Origin: Odontocerum albicorne | Lineage: Eukaryota > Arthropoda > Insecta > Trichoptera > Odontoceridae | Direction of reading: 5' to 3' | Assembly: GCA_949825065.1 (NCBI GenBank) | Contig: OX463847.1 | Coordinates: 41,016,831-41,080,830 of the forward strand | Length of the DNA: 64,000 bases | Part shown: positions 44,111-54,424 of the stretch, piece after piece | Position numbering within the stretch: the first letter of the stretch is position 1 | How the letters are laid out: each line of letters starts with the position of its first letter | The notes under the pieces: model-generated | Databases searched by the model: none | What the model was told of the DNA's origin: nothing | Seen by the model: the letters and a program-made list of their open reading frames with translations, nothing else | Translations under genes and position numbers: made by a program

Positions 44111-45040
44111 ATAAACATAAACATTGTCATGAATGAAGATTTAATGAAAGAAATAAATAAGCTTCACCATCTTTGAAGTGCTGAAGGAGTAACTTACTGT
44201 ATAAGTTTTCTTTTACGTTGTTTTAAAAAAAATTACAACTAGGATTTTGTACGAATTTTGTGACATTGACATGTATAAAGTGTTGATAAAATTAAATGAG
44301 TTGGAATGTGTCTTGTAAGCTGTGGAATGATGTAATATATCAATACTGATAACAAAACGAGAAATAAATCAACAGTGCCATCTATGAAATGATGATGAAA
44401 GTAATATGCTATGTGTGCAGAGGCGGACTATGCAACGGACTATCGGGAATTTTCCGGTGAGCCGATGAGTACCATAAATAGGCATAAATACGCAGCGTAT
44501 AGTTTTAAATTTAAAAAATGTTATTATAATAAAACAGAGTACACTTATTTTTTTTATCAAAGGTTTCAGTTTTTCAACTTTGTAGCATTCCCTATAAGAA
44601 TATTGAATAATAAATTCCTTTCTTATTCCACTAATCACATTAATCCCCGAAACACGTGTTTTTACCTCCTATACCGAGACTCTCTGAAATTTAAATAACC
44701 CTTTATATGTGTACATCAAAGATTTCAGCTTTAAATTATGGAACTCTGTATTTGAATATTGAACAATAAACTATTTAGTTACTTCTCTAATGAAATTAAT
44801 ACCCCCGACACGTGTTTCTACCCCTTATCTCGAGGTTATCTTTAAGCGGAATAATTACGATTTGTAACGAGAACAACATATAGTATGCTTAGATTAGACT
44901 GGTGTTGTGTTACATTGAAAGTGTGTGTGGGGTTATTCACCCAAATTACTAAGCATCGCTCTCGTAATAAATTAGGATCATTCCACCTGAAGAAAGTAAA
45001 ACACGTGTAGCAAAGATCAATATAATTAGTGAAATAACTA
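44111..45040. other. Unassigned; imperfect 150-bp duplication
   Basis: 44580-44695 and 44735-44840 are related in order: ttgaataataaa / ttgaacaataaac, acacgtgtttttacctcc / acacgtgtttctacccc, cgagactctctgaaatttaa / cgaggttatctttaag. No gene is supported. Confidence 0.45.
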
Positions 45041-45695
45041 AAGGCGCGTTCTCACAGTTCAAGTTTAGTTGACCGATTAAAGTTGATCAACAAAAGTTGA
45101 ATGAAATCTGTAGTGAAGGTGCGTTCTCACGGTTCAAGTTTAATTGACCGATCATAGTTGATCAACAAAAGTTGAATACAGGCCCGTTCTCACAGTTCAA
45201 GTTAAGTTGACCAATTAAAGTTGATCAACAAAAGTTGAATACGACTTGAATCAGTTTTTGTTCACACGTTTCAATAGAAACTGTTTCAATTTAATTCAAT
45301 TAAAAATGGCGTCGAAATAATTTTTTCTTGCATCTTTATTTTTATATTTATCGAGTTGAAAGCGAACTTGACAATCAACTTGAATTCACATGTTCACACG
45401 TTTCAAGGCAGGTTTCAACTTGAAAGCAAATGGCGGATGACTCATAACTTGAACGATAAAGTTTGACTGGGTCAATCTTTTCTTAGTCAACTCTACTAAA
45501 ACAAAGGTTCTCACTACAGATTTCATTCAATTTTTGTTGATCAACTTGAATCAGTCAACTAAACTTGAACCGTGAGAACGGGCCTTGAATCAGTTTCTAT
45601 TGAAACCTGTGAACAAAAACTGATTCAAGTCGTGTTCAACTTTTGTTGATCAACTTTAATCGATCAACTAAAGTTGAACCGTGAGAACGGGCCTT
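45041..45695. mobile_element. MITE with long, internally repeated inverted ends
   Basis: The left end (aaggcgcgttctcacagttc, 45041) and right end (gaaccgtgagaacgggcctt, 45676-45695) are inverted copies extending well over 100 bp: aagttgatcaacaaaagttg left, caacttttgttgatcaactt right. The left arm carries the terminal module three times (45044, 45119, 45182) and the right arm twice. The middle is short and non-coding. I cannot assign a superfamily or a certain target duplication. Confidence 0.82.
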
Positions 45696-45945
45696 AAGCG
45701 ATGTATTGTTAAATATGAGTATTCTAAGAAAACACTTCGTTAACTCAGCCCCCCGGGGGAGGAAATTTCATATCGACGCTAATAATACTTTGTCTAATAT
45801 TTATATGATATTAGAAAAGATAAACTTTTAACGGAGCTTTTTGACTTTTCAAGAAAATTTAAGAAAATGAGTTGTACACTTAGTGATGAAATTCACATAA
45901 ACATTACGAGTAGCTACGAATGCGAAGAAACTGGAATAGAAATAA

Positions 45946-46744
45946 ATACATTGGCCCGACTATAGGGCGACCCTGATTATAAGGCGACTCCTATTTTTTA
46001 ATCTGCTTTTTGGAGAAAAAAACATTTCCCTCACCATTATAATTTCTGCGCTAAAGTTGTACGTCGCTGCAAACTCAACCCATATCGAATCATCATTCGA
46101 CTGCACCAACCCATGTTGGCTTTAAAATTATCTTCTGATATATTTTCGTTTCTTGCAATTTCGTGAGCTTTCAATTGCAACGCTTCTCTTGTTATGGGGA
46201 ACCCCTTTCCGCGTATTTCCATGACGTAATCTGCTACCTTCTTGTCAATCGATTCAAATCGTCATATCTTAGGCCCTCGGAATGCTTTTCTTGAGGAATA
46301 TGCATTCATCAAGTCATGTTTTTGTAAACGCCAACGTCTAAAATTATTTTCCGTGATACCAAATTATCTGGCAGCCGCACAGTTGTTGGTTGTTTCTGCA
46401 GCACGCACCACCATAACCTTAAAATTTGAATCATAGTTTTTGCGTATTCCTTGATTCACTTGATTTTTTCGAGCTCCTCGTCTTTCAATATGGTCAGTCA
46501 TAAATTTTTTTTAGGTAGCAACGATGCAAAACGAAGCACAGTACAAAAAAAAACACCTAAAAAACTGTCAGAAATGACTACACACAGGCTATGTGTAAAC
46601 AATGACGCCTTTTGAACGCTCTCATTACAATGTTGCCATTTCGCTAATCGCGAATAGTGAATTTATTGTAACTCACTTTGTGTGGGGCTCGAATATAAGG
46701 CGACCCCCTTATTTACCTCGCCTTATAGTCGGGCTAATACGGTA
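45946..46744 (-). mobile_element. Tigger/pogo-like transposon, internally deleted
   Basis: Terminal inverted repeats ggcccgactatagggcga (45953) and tcgccttatagtcgggct (46719-46736) bound about 800 bp, with TA at both borders. Only the N-terminal DNA-binding part of the transposase remains; the DDE catalytic part is gone. Non-autonomous. Confidence 0.83.
46037..46501 (-). pseudogene. Tigger/pogo-like transposase N-terminus (CENP-B-type DNA-binding region)
   Basis: Starting from the ATG at 46501 on the minus strand, the frame reads MTDHIERRGARKNQVNQGI, then a psq-type helix-turn-helix (YDSNFKVMVVRAAETTNNCA, then a stop, then FGITENNFRRWRLQ). A second stop follows. Next comes a CENP-B-type region: RGKGFPITREALQLKAHEIA, FKANMGWCSRMMIRYGLSLQ and RRTTLAQKL. 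Both internal stops fit C-to-T changes in CAA and CGA codons. The catalytic DDE domain, normally several hundred residues downstream, is absent, and the frame runs out just before the 3' terminal repeat. Confidence 0.83.
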
Positions 46745-46989
46745 TGTAAAAACTGCACGGCATGTTGCTTTTACAATATGTTCTACAGAAGTTTAAGTTG
46801 CGTTCTTTGGCCTACAAGGACGTTTTTATAGCTAACAAATATTTGTTAACTTCGTCAGTAGAGGTCTCCTGTGAAAAAGTCTTATTTTATGTTAAAATAT
46901 ATTCCTAACCAATTACGCAATTATTCAACTCAACCGGGTCTCAAATTGTTTATTATATTTTATAAAGATCTCTAGAACAAGATTAGAAA
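46745..46989. other. No feature recognised
   Basis: AT-rich flank between the Tigger-like element and a short tandem repeat. Confidence 0.3.
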
Positions 46990-47075
46990 TTATGACTGGT
47001 GATGACATGACAACCAAAATTATGACTGGTGATGAGATGACAACCAAAATTATGACTGGTGAGATGACAACCAAA
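46990..47075 (+). repeat. 27-bp tandem repeat, three copies
   Basis: attatgactggtgatgagat plus gacaaccaaa repeated three times, the last unit lacking three bases of gatga. The open frame across it is incidental. Confidence 0.88.
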
Positions 47076-47767
47076 AGAGGCCAAGCCTATTTTAATTCAC
47101 AGTCTGCCGCTTTGTGTGCGTTGGAATATTCCATATACGATAAAAAAATAATATTTTTTTTTCAAAAATTATTTGCTAAATCATCTAACGTTTATAACCC
47201 GAAAAACATATCACCATATTTGATGAATACGGTGGATGCGACACATATATCATGGTGCAAAGTCCTCGAATTGTTTGTCCACAATTCCGATCGTTTTCTT
47301 CGAATGGCTTGACACAAACGGCGTAAAATCTCAAAAATAATCTTTGTCCAGTCATTTTTAAAATGATAAAATCGCGAACGTTCTAAAATGCATTGTAAAC
47401 ACTTGCATGTCAAATACAAACAACCCATCCAATATGGCTGAAAAATGAAAAGTACATCACAGACAGTTTCGCCAACGTAAGAAAACAATAACAGTTCAGA
47501 AACGTTATGAAAATCTCTGAAACCATGCATGGCACGGATTAATATGATATATTTTTTTGTTATTTTGGTAAAAAAACTTTCATTTATATTTATGCTCTTT
47601 GGCTTATTTTAAATTGCATTTAAAAAGAGTTGACTACCCTCTTGCAAATACTTAAAAAACTATATCAAATAAATATTTATTATTTGCAAGAGATAATACA
47701 GATTGCATAAACACAAATCAGCCATAAACACAATCTAATTATTCATTTGGAAATTGACATGTTAAAA
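47076..47767. other. No feature recognised
   Basis: Overlapping open frames of about 110 codons exist on both strands (47192-47530 minus is the longest) without recognisable domains. Confidence 0.35.
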
Positions 47768-47990
47768 TTAGATATAATAAATATATTTTCTTTTCTTCAT
47801 GACTTCACCCCTGTCAGATCCTATCCAAACGCCTCCCTCCCTTTCTGCTTCACTGAACGCTTGTAGTTGCGACAGGTAAGTCTCACCCCCTCGGTAAATT
47901 TCTGACACACGTGGGCACCACATGGGGAGCAAAACAAAGCTCACTGCACTTAAGGCTAATCTCATAGCGAAGGGGAGAGACTGCAACAGA
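47768..47990 (-). CDS. Possible small exon or secreted-peptide-like frame (orientation uncertain)
   Basis: Minus-strand ATG at 47986 starts a 72-codon frame: MRLALSAVSFVLLPMWC begins eight residues in and has signal-peptide character, followed by YRGGETYLSQLQAFSEAERE. It lies just after an acceptor-like tctgttgcag on that strand. On the plus strand the same DNA contains an equally good 58-bp exon candidate, 47818-47875, between ctgtcag and a consensus donor cag/gtaagt. Both cannot be assumed real. No family recognised. Confidence 0.25.
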
Positions 47991-48184
47991 TTTCAGTGAT
48001 TTCCATCCATTAACTCTTAAAGATCCTTTTATGATAGTCAAGAGGTTTATGACCGAACCATATTTTTCTGTAAAAAAAAGTAATTATACATAATATATGC
48101 AAGAATGAAGTGAATTGATCAATTGTCTGATTAGAGACTGAATGACAAATGCTATTTGATTAATTCAAGAGTTTGAGATAAGAA

Positions 48185-48571
48185 ACAAAAGCATGTTACG
48201 CTTTAATTCCACGATCAGTGGTAAGGACATAATTAACACAAAATGCTTGAATTCCACAAACACAAAATTGGTGGTGAGAGCAAGCTCAATAAAATTACGC
48301 TTTAGTTCCATAAATAAGAGCTCAGTGGTAAGAGCATTCTCAGCAATAGTATAATTTAATTTGATAAATATAATAGATCAATGGTAAGAGCATGCTCAAC
48401 ACTAGTGTGCTTTTGTTCCATAAATAAGGGCTCTGTGGTAAGGGCATGCATAATACCAGAACGCTTTAATACCATAAATACCAAATCGATGATGAGAGCA
48501 AGTTAGTTCTATAAATAAGAGTTCAGTGGTACGACAATTCTCAACAATAATATCCTTCAATGAAATATATA
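48185..48571. repeat. ~60-bp satellite, left part
   Basis: Units with tccataaataagagctcagt, ggtaagagcatgctcaaca and atagtatgcttta-like phrases, five to six copies with drift. The mariner at 48572 interrupts the array, which resumes at 49875. Confidence 0.82.
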
Positions 48572-49874
48572 CGAGGGTGGATTAAATATAAACGAGGCTT
48601 TTGTTTTACAGCGCGTAATTTTATACGGAGCGCGCGGCCGCCTCGAGGAGTGTTGAATGGGAATATCAGGAGTGAGGAGAGCAGTTGACCGGCCTCGGCA
48701 GATTCCGTCATTAATATGGCACACGATGTCTGAGAAAGAGGTGTACCCGTCGATTGCACAACGCATACTAATCAAGTTTTTCGCTCGTGAGGACGTAAAA
48801 CCGGTCGAAATTCTGCAAAGACTGACGGCACAGTTTGGGAATCAAACACTGTCAATGCCCTTTGTGTTTTCCTGGCATAAAGAGTTCATGAAAGCCCGTG
48901 AATGGGTGGAAAACGAGATCCATGATCGTCGCCCACGGACGAACATTAACGAACAGAACATTAACGCCATTTGTGATCTTCTGGAAGGCGACCGACGTTT
49001 GACAGTTTCCGAAATTTATTCTGAGATCGGAATAAGTTATGGGAGCACTCAATTCATAATCACAAAGAACCTAGGATTCCGTCAAGTGTCTGCTCGATGG
49101 GTCCCACGTCTTTTGACTGCAGAACAAAAGTTGGCACGTTTTTACGTCTGTGAGCGGCTCTTGGCGCGGTTTGCATAAGAAGGGAACGCATTTTTGAGTC
49201 GCATCGTTACCTGCAATAAAATTTGGGTACACCACTACACGCCCGAGTCGAAACAAGTTAGCATGGAGTGGAGAAAGAAGGATGAGGCAGCCCATGTGAA
49301 AGCCAAGACTCGGCTGTCAGCTGGTGTGGTGATTGCGACCGTTTTTTTTAGACTGGCGCGGCATTTCGCACATCGATTTTTAACATATGCACGATCGTCG
49401 AACCATCAATGTGGCATACTACTGCGAGCTTTTGAGTGAAGTTAAACTTGCTTATCGATGCAAAAGGCGTGACCAACCGATACGCGAAGTGACTCTTCTC
49501 CATGACAACGTAAGACCCCATACTGTAGCTGTAACATGCGAACAATTGGAGGAAATGAATTGGACATGGCTGGAACACCCTCCCTATAGCCCTGATATAT
49601 CACCCTGCAACTTTCATCTCTTTGAGCTACTGAAAGAAGCTCTGGGAGATCAACGATTCAACGAGAGAGTAGAGAGGTTTGTGCGCAATTGGCTGCTGAC
49701 ACAACCCACTTCTTCTTACGATGACGGGATAAAAATACTACCGGTCCGCTGAGAAAAATGCATTTTTAAAGCAAGAGATCATGTAGAAAAATAGTGTGTA
49801 CTTGATATTTTTCTTTCTGCAAATAAAAAAATTAAAACAAAAAGTCTCCTTCATATTTGATCCACCCACCCTCG
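48572..49874 (+). mobile_element. Mariner element, 1303 bp, with both terminal repeats
   Basis: TA at 48570-48571 and 49875-49876 flank ends that begin cgagggtgga (left) and, on the opposite strand, cgagggtgggtgga (right). The remainder of the inverted repeats matches imperfectly (taaatataaacgagg / tcaaatatgaaggag). The length is that of a full mariner. It sits in a satellite, so its insertion point is well defined. Confidence 0.92.
48726..49752 (+). pseudogene. Mariner transposase pseudogene (D,D34D type)
   Basis: N-terminus MSEKEVYPSIAQRILIKFF, helix-turn-helix region with QRLTAQFGNQTL..PFVFSW and RRPRTNINEQ, then FRQVSARWVPRLLTAEQK. Inactivating changes: an in-frame stop at 49176-49178, a frameshift near 49347 and a stop near 49381. 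The first catalytic aspartate is asparagine (TCNKIWVHH, codon at 49215). The second is intact (LLHDNVRPHT). The third, 35 positions on, is asparagine (SPCNFHLF, codon at 49609). Both substitutions fit G-to-A changes. The normal spacing between second and third positions confirms the D34D class. The protein could not catalyse transposition even without the stops. Confidence 0.92.
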
Positions 49875-50115
49875 TACAATTAGAGCTCAGTAGTAAGAGC
49901 ACACTCAACAAAAGTATCGTTTAATTTCATAAATAAAAGCTCGGTGGTAAGAGGTTGCTCAACAATATTATGTTTTAGTTCCATGAATAGGAGTTCAGGG
50001 ACAAGATCATGCTCAACAAAAAAAGTACGCTTTTATTCCATAAATATCGTAGAACCTTGGTGCTGAGAGTATGCTCAACTTAATACACTTCAATTTCATA
50101 AAGAGTTAAGTAGTT
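49875..50115. repeat. ~60-bp satellite, right part
   Basis: Continuation of the 48.2-kb satellite after the mariner: agagctcagtagtaagagca, ttaatttcataaataaaagc and ttttagttccatgaatagg-type phrases, about four units. Confidence 0.8.
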
Positions 50116-50149
50116 CTCAATAATCTGGTGTAATTATGTTACGCTTTCG

Positions 50150-50340
50150 ATGTATACATTACATACAATGTTTATTGTCGTGTACCAATCTCTTATAACC
50201 ACCCAGAAAAATGTTAAAAAGGCTTGGAGGGAAAACCTGATTGACACCCTCTTTTAAACAATTTGGGAACCAACAGGAATCGAGTCCGGAGCCTTCGGCT
50301 AGAAAACAGATGTTTAAGCAACTATGCCACGGAGGATCTT
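50150..50340 (-). mobile_element. tRNA-derived SINE relic
   Basis: Minus strand shows a degenerate head (tggcatagttgcttaaacat, ggactcgattcctgttgg B box), a body with ggttttccctccaagcc and a tail ending in the ggttataagagattggtac version of the LINE-1-like sequence. Confidence 0.72.
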
Positions 50341-50639
50341 AATATATATCTCAATTAGCGATGTTTGTAATTTTCTTTTTCCCTTTTATCGGAAGATAAA
50401 TCTATTTCGATATCCATTCTCCTTTTAAACGTAGAATGTCCGCCTTTGTTTATTGCAAAGAAAGCTGGAAACTCACACAAAAGGACTAGAAAAACAGTAA
50501 AATAAACACGGATTGCAATCAATACTAAACAAAACAAGGAAATGCAATCAATAGAACGGACGAGAGAAAATAAAAGTATCACAGGGAAGGGAAAGAGAAT
50601 ACAATAGGAAAGTTAAACTGAATTATACCCATTCTCGTA
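50341..50639. other. No feature recognised
   Basis: AT-rich; a 75-codon minus-strand frame (50355-50582) has no recognisable similarity. Confidence 0.3.
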
Positions 50640-51110
50640 TATACACACCATCACGTCGTTTTCCTGTAGGCAAAGAAGAGAGAGCGCCAGACTTCCCTTC
50701 TGTGACACACATTTTTCGATTCTTCTATATCCATACACCTTATACAACTTATTAAATTTGTTTGACTTTTTATATTTTCTTTATTAAAAATATCACACTT
50801 CATCCTACAGTACTTTCCTCTACCACGCCTTCCACTTATATTTATATATGTACATTTATTATATCACTTTTTTATTCATTCGTTCCACGTGGCCAAATCA
50901 TCTTAGAGTATTCTTCATCTTACTAAACAGCATCAGCTTTAAGTTCACATTCTTCCCTTATCACTTCATTCCGTATTCTGTCACACATTGTCACCCCATC
51001 TCAGTGCACGCATTTCTACAACATTTATTCAGTCCCTTTCAGTTTTTTTCACGTCCACGTTTCACTCTCATACACCAACGTTGGTACTTAAATACTGCTG
51101 TGGATGATCT
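50640..51110 (-). mobile_element. RTE-A relic
   Basis: Minus-strand order is preserved from ctcatacaccaacgttggta (LVPTLVYE side) through gcacgcatttctacaacatt (VEMRA), cattccgtattctgtcaca (VTDRIRNE), cgttccacgtggccaaatc (FGHVER) to the 3' end gcaaagaagagagagcgcca. Frame-broken. Confidence 0.82.
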
Positions 51111-51294
51111 AATCTTAGCAGATTTTGATACAGTTCGAGTAGACGTGTATATGTTTTTGTGCCTAATTGACTAAATTTAAAGAGGAAACAGCTCTTGAAA
51201 ACTGCCTCGGGGTTTTATAACTTCGTCCTATTAATCTCATCATTATGTGTCCTCATTTGGTAGTAATAATCGTTATATCTGTCTAAACATGAAA

Positions 51295-52000
51295 TTTTGT
51301 TGGCAGAGAGGAAAGAACACAATACTTTCCTATCTTGACCCACCACATCCATACACTTTTTTATACAATTTCTTTGATTTTTCTGACTTCCAACGTTTAT
51401 TTTTTTCAGAATATCATTAACCTGATCCAGCCATACTTTCCTTGGTCTTCTTCTCACACGCTTTCCACTCACACTGGCACTATTTTGTTAGTCTTTTTTC
51501 ATTCATTCGTTCCACATGCCCAAATCATCTTAACTAACTCTTCTTCATCTTACTTTACACATCAGATGCCTTAAGTTCACACTCACCTCTTATTACTCTT
51601 ATTTTAGTGATGTACTATATATTTTATGCGACGTATGTATTCTGATTAGAGCTGATTTTTTTTCAAGTAGTTGATGTTTTATCTTTTTTTTATAAATGTT
51701 GTTATGATTTGTAAAGGACACTTAATTGTCGTATATTATTTCATATTATCTCTTATCATTTCATTCTGCATTCTATCATACATTGTCACTCCATGTATTC
51801 TTTTAAATGTATTTATTCGGTTCCTCTCAGTCTTTTTCCACGTCCAGGTTCCCCTACCATACTATCTATCATCATCTTCACATTCAACACTCATCATTTT
51901 ATGTATTCTGTCGTACATTATCCTCTCATATATTCTTCTCAGTGTACGCATTTATTTGGCTCCTTTCAGACTTTTCCCATATCTACGTTTCACTCCAACA
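51295..52000 (-). mobile_element. Several adjoining RTE-A relics
   Basis: 51295-51600 is a tail copy; its minus frame encodes SGKRVRRRPRKVWLDQVNDI and MDVVGQDRKVLCSF. 51745-51860 and 51895-51995 repeat the VEMRA..MYDRIRN segment (cattctatcatacattgtca; attctgtcgtacattatcct), so at least one duplication or second insertion is involved. A T-rich stretch lies between. Confidence 0.72.
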
Positions 52001-52084
52001 CATTTTTTTTATTTATCGTGTCTTTAATTTATTGTATCTTCAGTGTATCAAAGTGTATCAAAACAACACTTATTTACTTATTTA

Positions 52085-52650
52085 ACACTTTTATTGCAAA
52101 TACAATCTGGCGGGATTATAGCCAGGCGGCAATCTCTTCCAACCAACCAGACAAAAGTAAATGAAGCAAGTTATTTATTTATTTTATTTTTTATTTATTT
52201 CACCTGGCGAGTTTATTACCACGTGGCAATCTCTTCCAACCAACCAGAGAGATGTTTTAATGGACCCTAAGTGAAAACCAGACTGGAATTCCATTTAAAA
52301 AAATCTGGATTCCAGCGGGGATCGAACCCGCAACCTCCGGATCGGCAGACAAGCGTCTTACCACCAGGCCACGGAGGTCGTCAAGTTACATGGTTGCATA
52401 AATCATTCAAATGACTATCCATCCCCACGAAATGCATAAACACATACGTGAGCACATGCCCACGAACCCCACAAAGACGGACAGTCACCCGGACATTATT
52501 TTTCATATAAAGTGAGATATTATCAATCAACAAAAAAGGAAGGGACGGTGGAGAGAAAAGGGAAAGAAAAATCGGGAATGAAACACGTTATTTTACTGAC
52601 TAGAAATTAAGAGTTTTTTCAGTCGCTTCTTAAATCATGCCAAGGACAGA
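52085..52650 (-). mobile_element. LINE-1 3' end with nested SINE
   Basis: The minus-strand copy starts at ccttggcatgatttaagaag near 52645 (last ORF codons) and passes the stop and 3'UTR. It is interrupted at 52174-52381 by a SINE and ends with ccagattgtatttgcaataa at about 52090-52110. Confidence 0.9.
52174..52381 (-). mobile_element. tRNA-derived SINE, best preserved copy
   Basis: Minus-strand head has a clean A box (gtggcctggtggtaagacgc) and B box (gcgggttcgatccccgctgg). The body has ggttttcacttagggtcc, and the tail has ggttggttggaagagattgc then an aataaactcgccagg-like end and a TAAAT-rich 3' run. The 7-bp caagtta at 52167-52173 and 52382-52388 is the target duplication within LINE-1. Its head still looks capable of pol III promoter function, and its tail most closely matches LINE-1. 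Confidence 0.92.
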
Positions 52651-53342
52651 TACATTCAAGTTGGTAATAAAATATTGTTGTGGAATATGGACTTAGCAGA
52701 TTTTGATATTGCCCTGTTCGAGTATGGGATATGTGTGTTTTACTGCTTAAAGTTACGTGAAAATTGTTAAAGATTAAATAAAAAAATATTGTAATCTCTA
52801 TTAGAACTATATATTGAAACGAAAATGTTGTTGCAAGTATGTCCAAGAAGGCAAAGTTCGTTGGGTTTTGAACACATAAAATGTAATTTGCTATACCTTG
52901 TTCAATATTATTATAGTTTTATTATGTATACAATAATTATATATTGAATACTAAATAAATAAATAAAACGTAAAAGCGTAAAGGCTTGATATTAATTAAT
53001 ATTTTACAGGACTCATTTCATCTCGTTTTGTTATGTGCGTTGATTAACTTCCTTGTAACATTTTTAATAAACGTTGAAAAGTCTATAAAGTTTTTAATAT
53101 GATTTTCGACCGGGCAGGCAGAAAATTTCACTGCTATTTTGAGAGAGTTGGTCGGAAAATTAACGATGTCCCTTTTCTTTAAAGTAGCAAACAAAATGAT
53201 GACATCAAATTTGGTCGTCAATGTCCAATAAGTGCATATAGTATAAAGAGAAAAAGATTATATGTAAATGTATGTGTAAATAGATCAACTCCATGCCAGG
53301 AATCGCAATATTATAATAATATTATTTAATTTCAATTCAGTA
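52651..53342. other. No feature recognised
   Basis: AT-rich; no supported frame or repeat. Confidence 0.35.
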
Positions 53343-53510
53343 GTGAGTATAACCTGGCAGGTTTAATGCCAAGTGGCAATGACTTCTAACCAATAATTAA
53401 GTAAAAAACTGACAATACCCTTTTTAAAAATAATGCCTCCAACGGGAATCGAGTACGCAATTTTTAGAGCTGGAAGACAATCTTATATATTAGACCACGG
53501 GGGTTTGTCT
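53343..53510 (-). mobile_element. tRNA-derived SINE
   Basis: Minus-strand tail reads ggttagaagtcattgccact and aaacctgccaggttatactc; the B box region is cgtactcgattcccgttgg. The A box is partly eroded (tggtctaatatataagattg). Confidence 0.75.
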
Positions 53511-54424
53511 GTTGTGATTTCTGACCACGGCAGATATATCATCTGCAATACCTTATTTTCATACCAAAACACTAAATATTATTGCTGCAAAGTCATTATC
53601 TATAGCTCGACTCTATGGGTAACTATTGGTTTGATTATGGTGTTGCACAGTTGCATTTTAACCATCTGGGGAGCCACTTGAGTTTAAACGGGAACTTCGT
53701 GGATACAACTGCTTTCAGACACTTGGAAGGTCTGCTTTTCAGAAGCGGAGTTCAGCTATGAACAGATTTTTTGGCTCATTCCTTACAACAAAGAGTCGTG
53801 ATCTCTCTGATTCGTTTTTTCAACTATATCTAAGACGATTCTTCATCTCTCCTTAATTTGGGTTCTCAGAATGCTGTCCTGTTTCGTTCCCGACTTAGTC
53901 ATCCATCGGACTCATTGTCTATCTATGCTTTGTCATTTCTCCACATTGATCGTAAGCTTTGACGGGTAAAAATAGAAAATAATTCAAATAAAACCTTTTT
54001 CAAACATTTTTTTATAAAAAAATAAAGTATACCTCGTAAAGCCGTCAAAATAAATAGTAATATTTCAAAGTGAGGACTAATCCCTACACAGATAAATAGC
54101 TGTTGGCTTTTTCCTATAGTAACTTGGAAATGTGCAAAAATTTGCAAAATATTTCGGGTCCTCACACACCTGGGACCCGGAGGCCAAAGGGTTTAGTGCG
54201 AGACATATTTCAATTCTTCAACGCCGGGTCTCATGGGTCGAGCGGAAATTACGGAAATAAACAAATTGATAAATACGAGTATTTACATTTGATTAATCTA
54301 AAAATGTAATAATTTAATGATAATGATGATGAAATAAATAATATATTTCATCAAATCAGTATGAAATTGCGTAGGTGATAACATTTACCACTTAAAAGGA
54401 CTCTAGATTACCCGGGACAGTGAA
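53511..54424. other. No feature recognised
   Basis: Mixed composition. TACGAGTA at 54274. No open frame over 80 codons is convincing. Confidence 0.35.

Noticed and set aside
46992..47312. 106-codon gene starting MTGDDMTTKIMTGDE
   Set aside because: The start is a three-copy 27-bp repeat and the rest is AT-rich with no domain.
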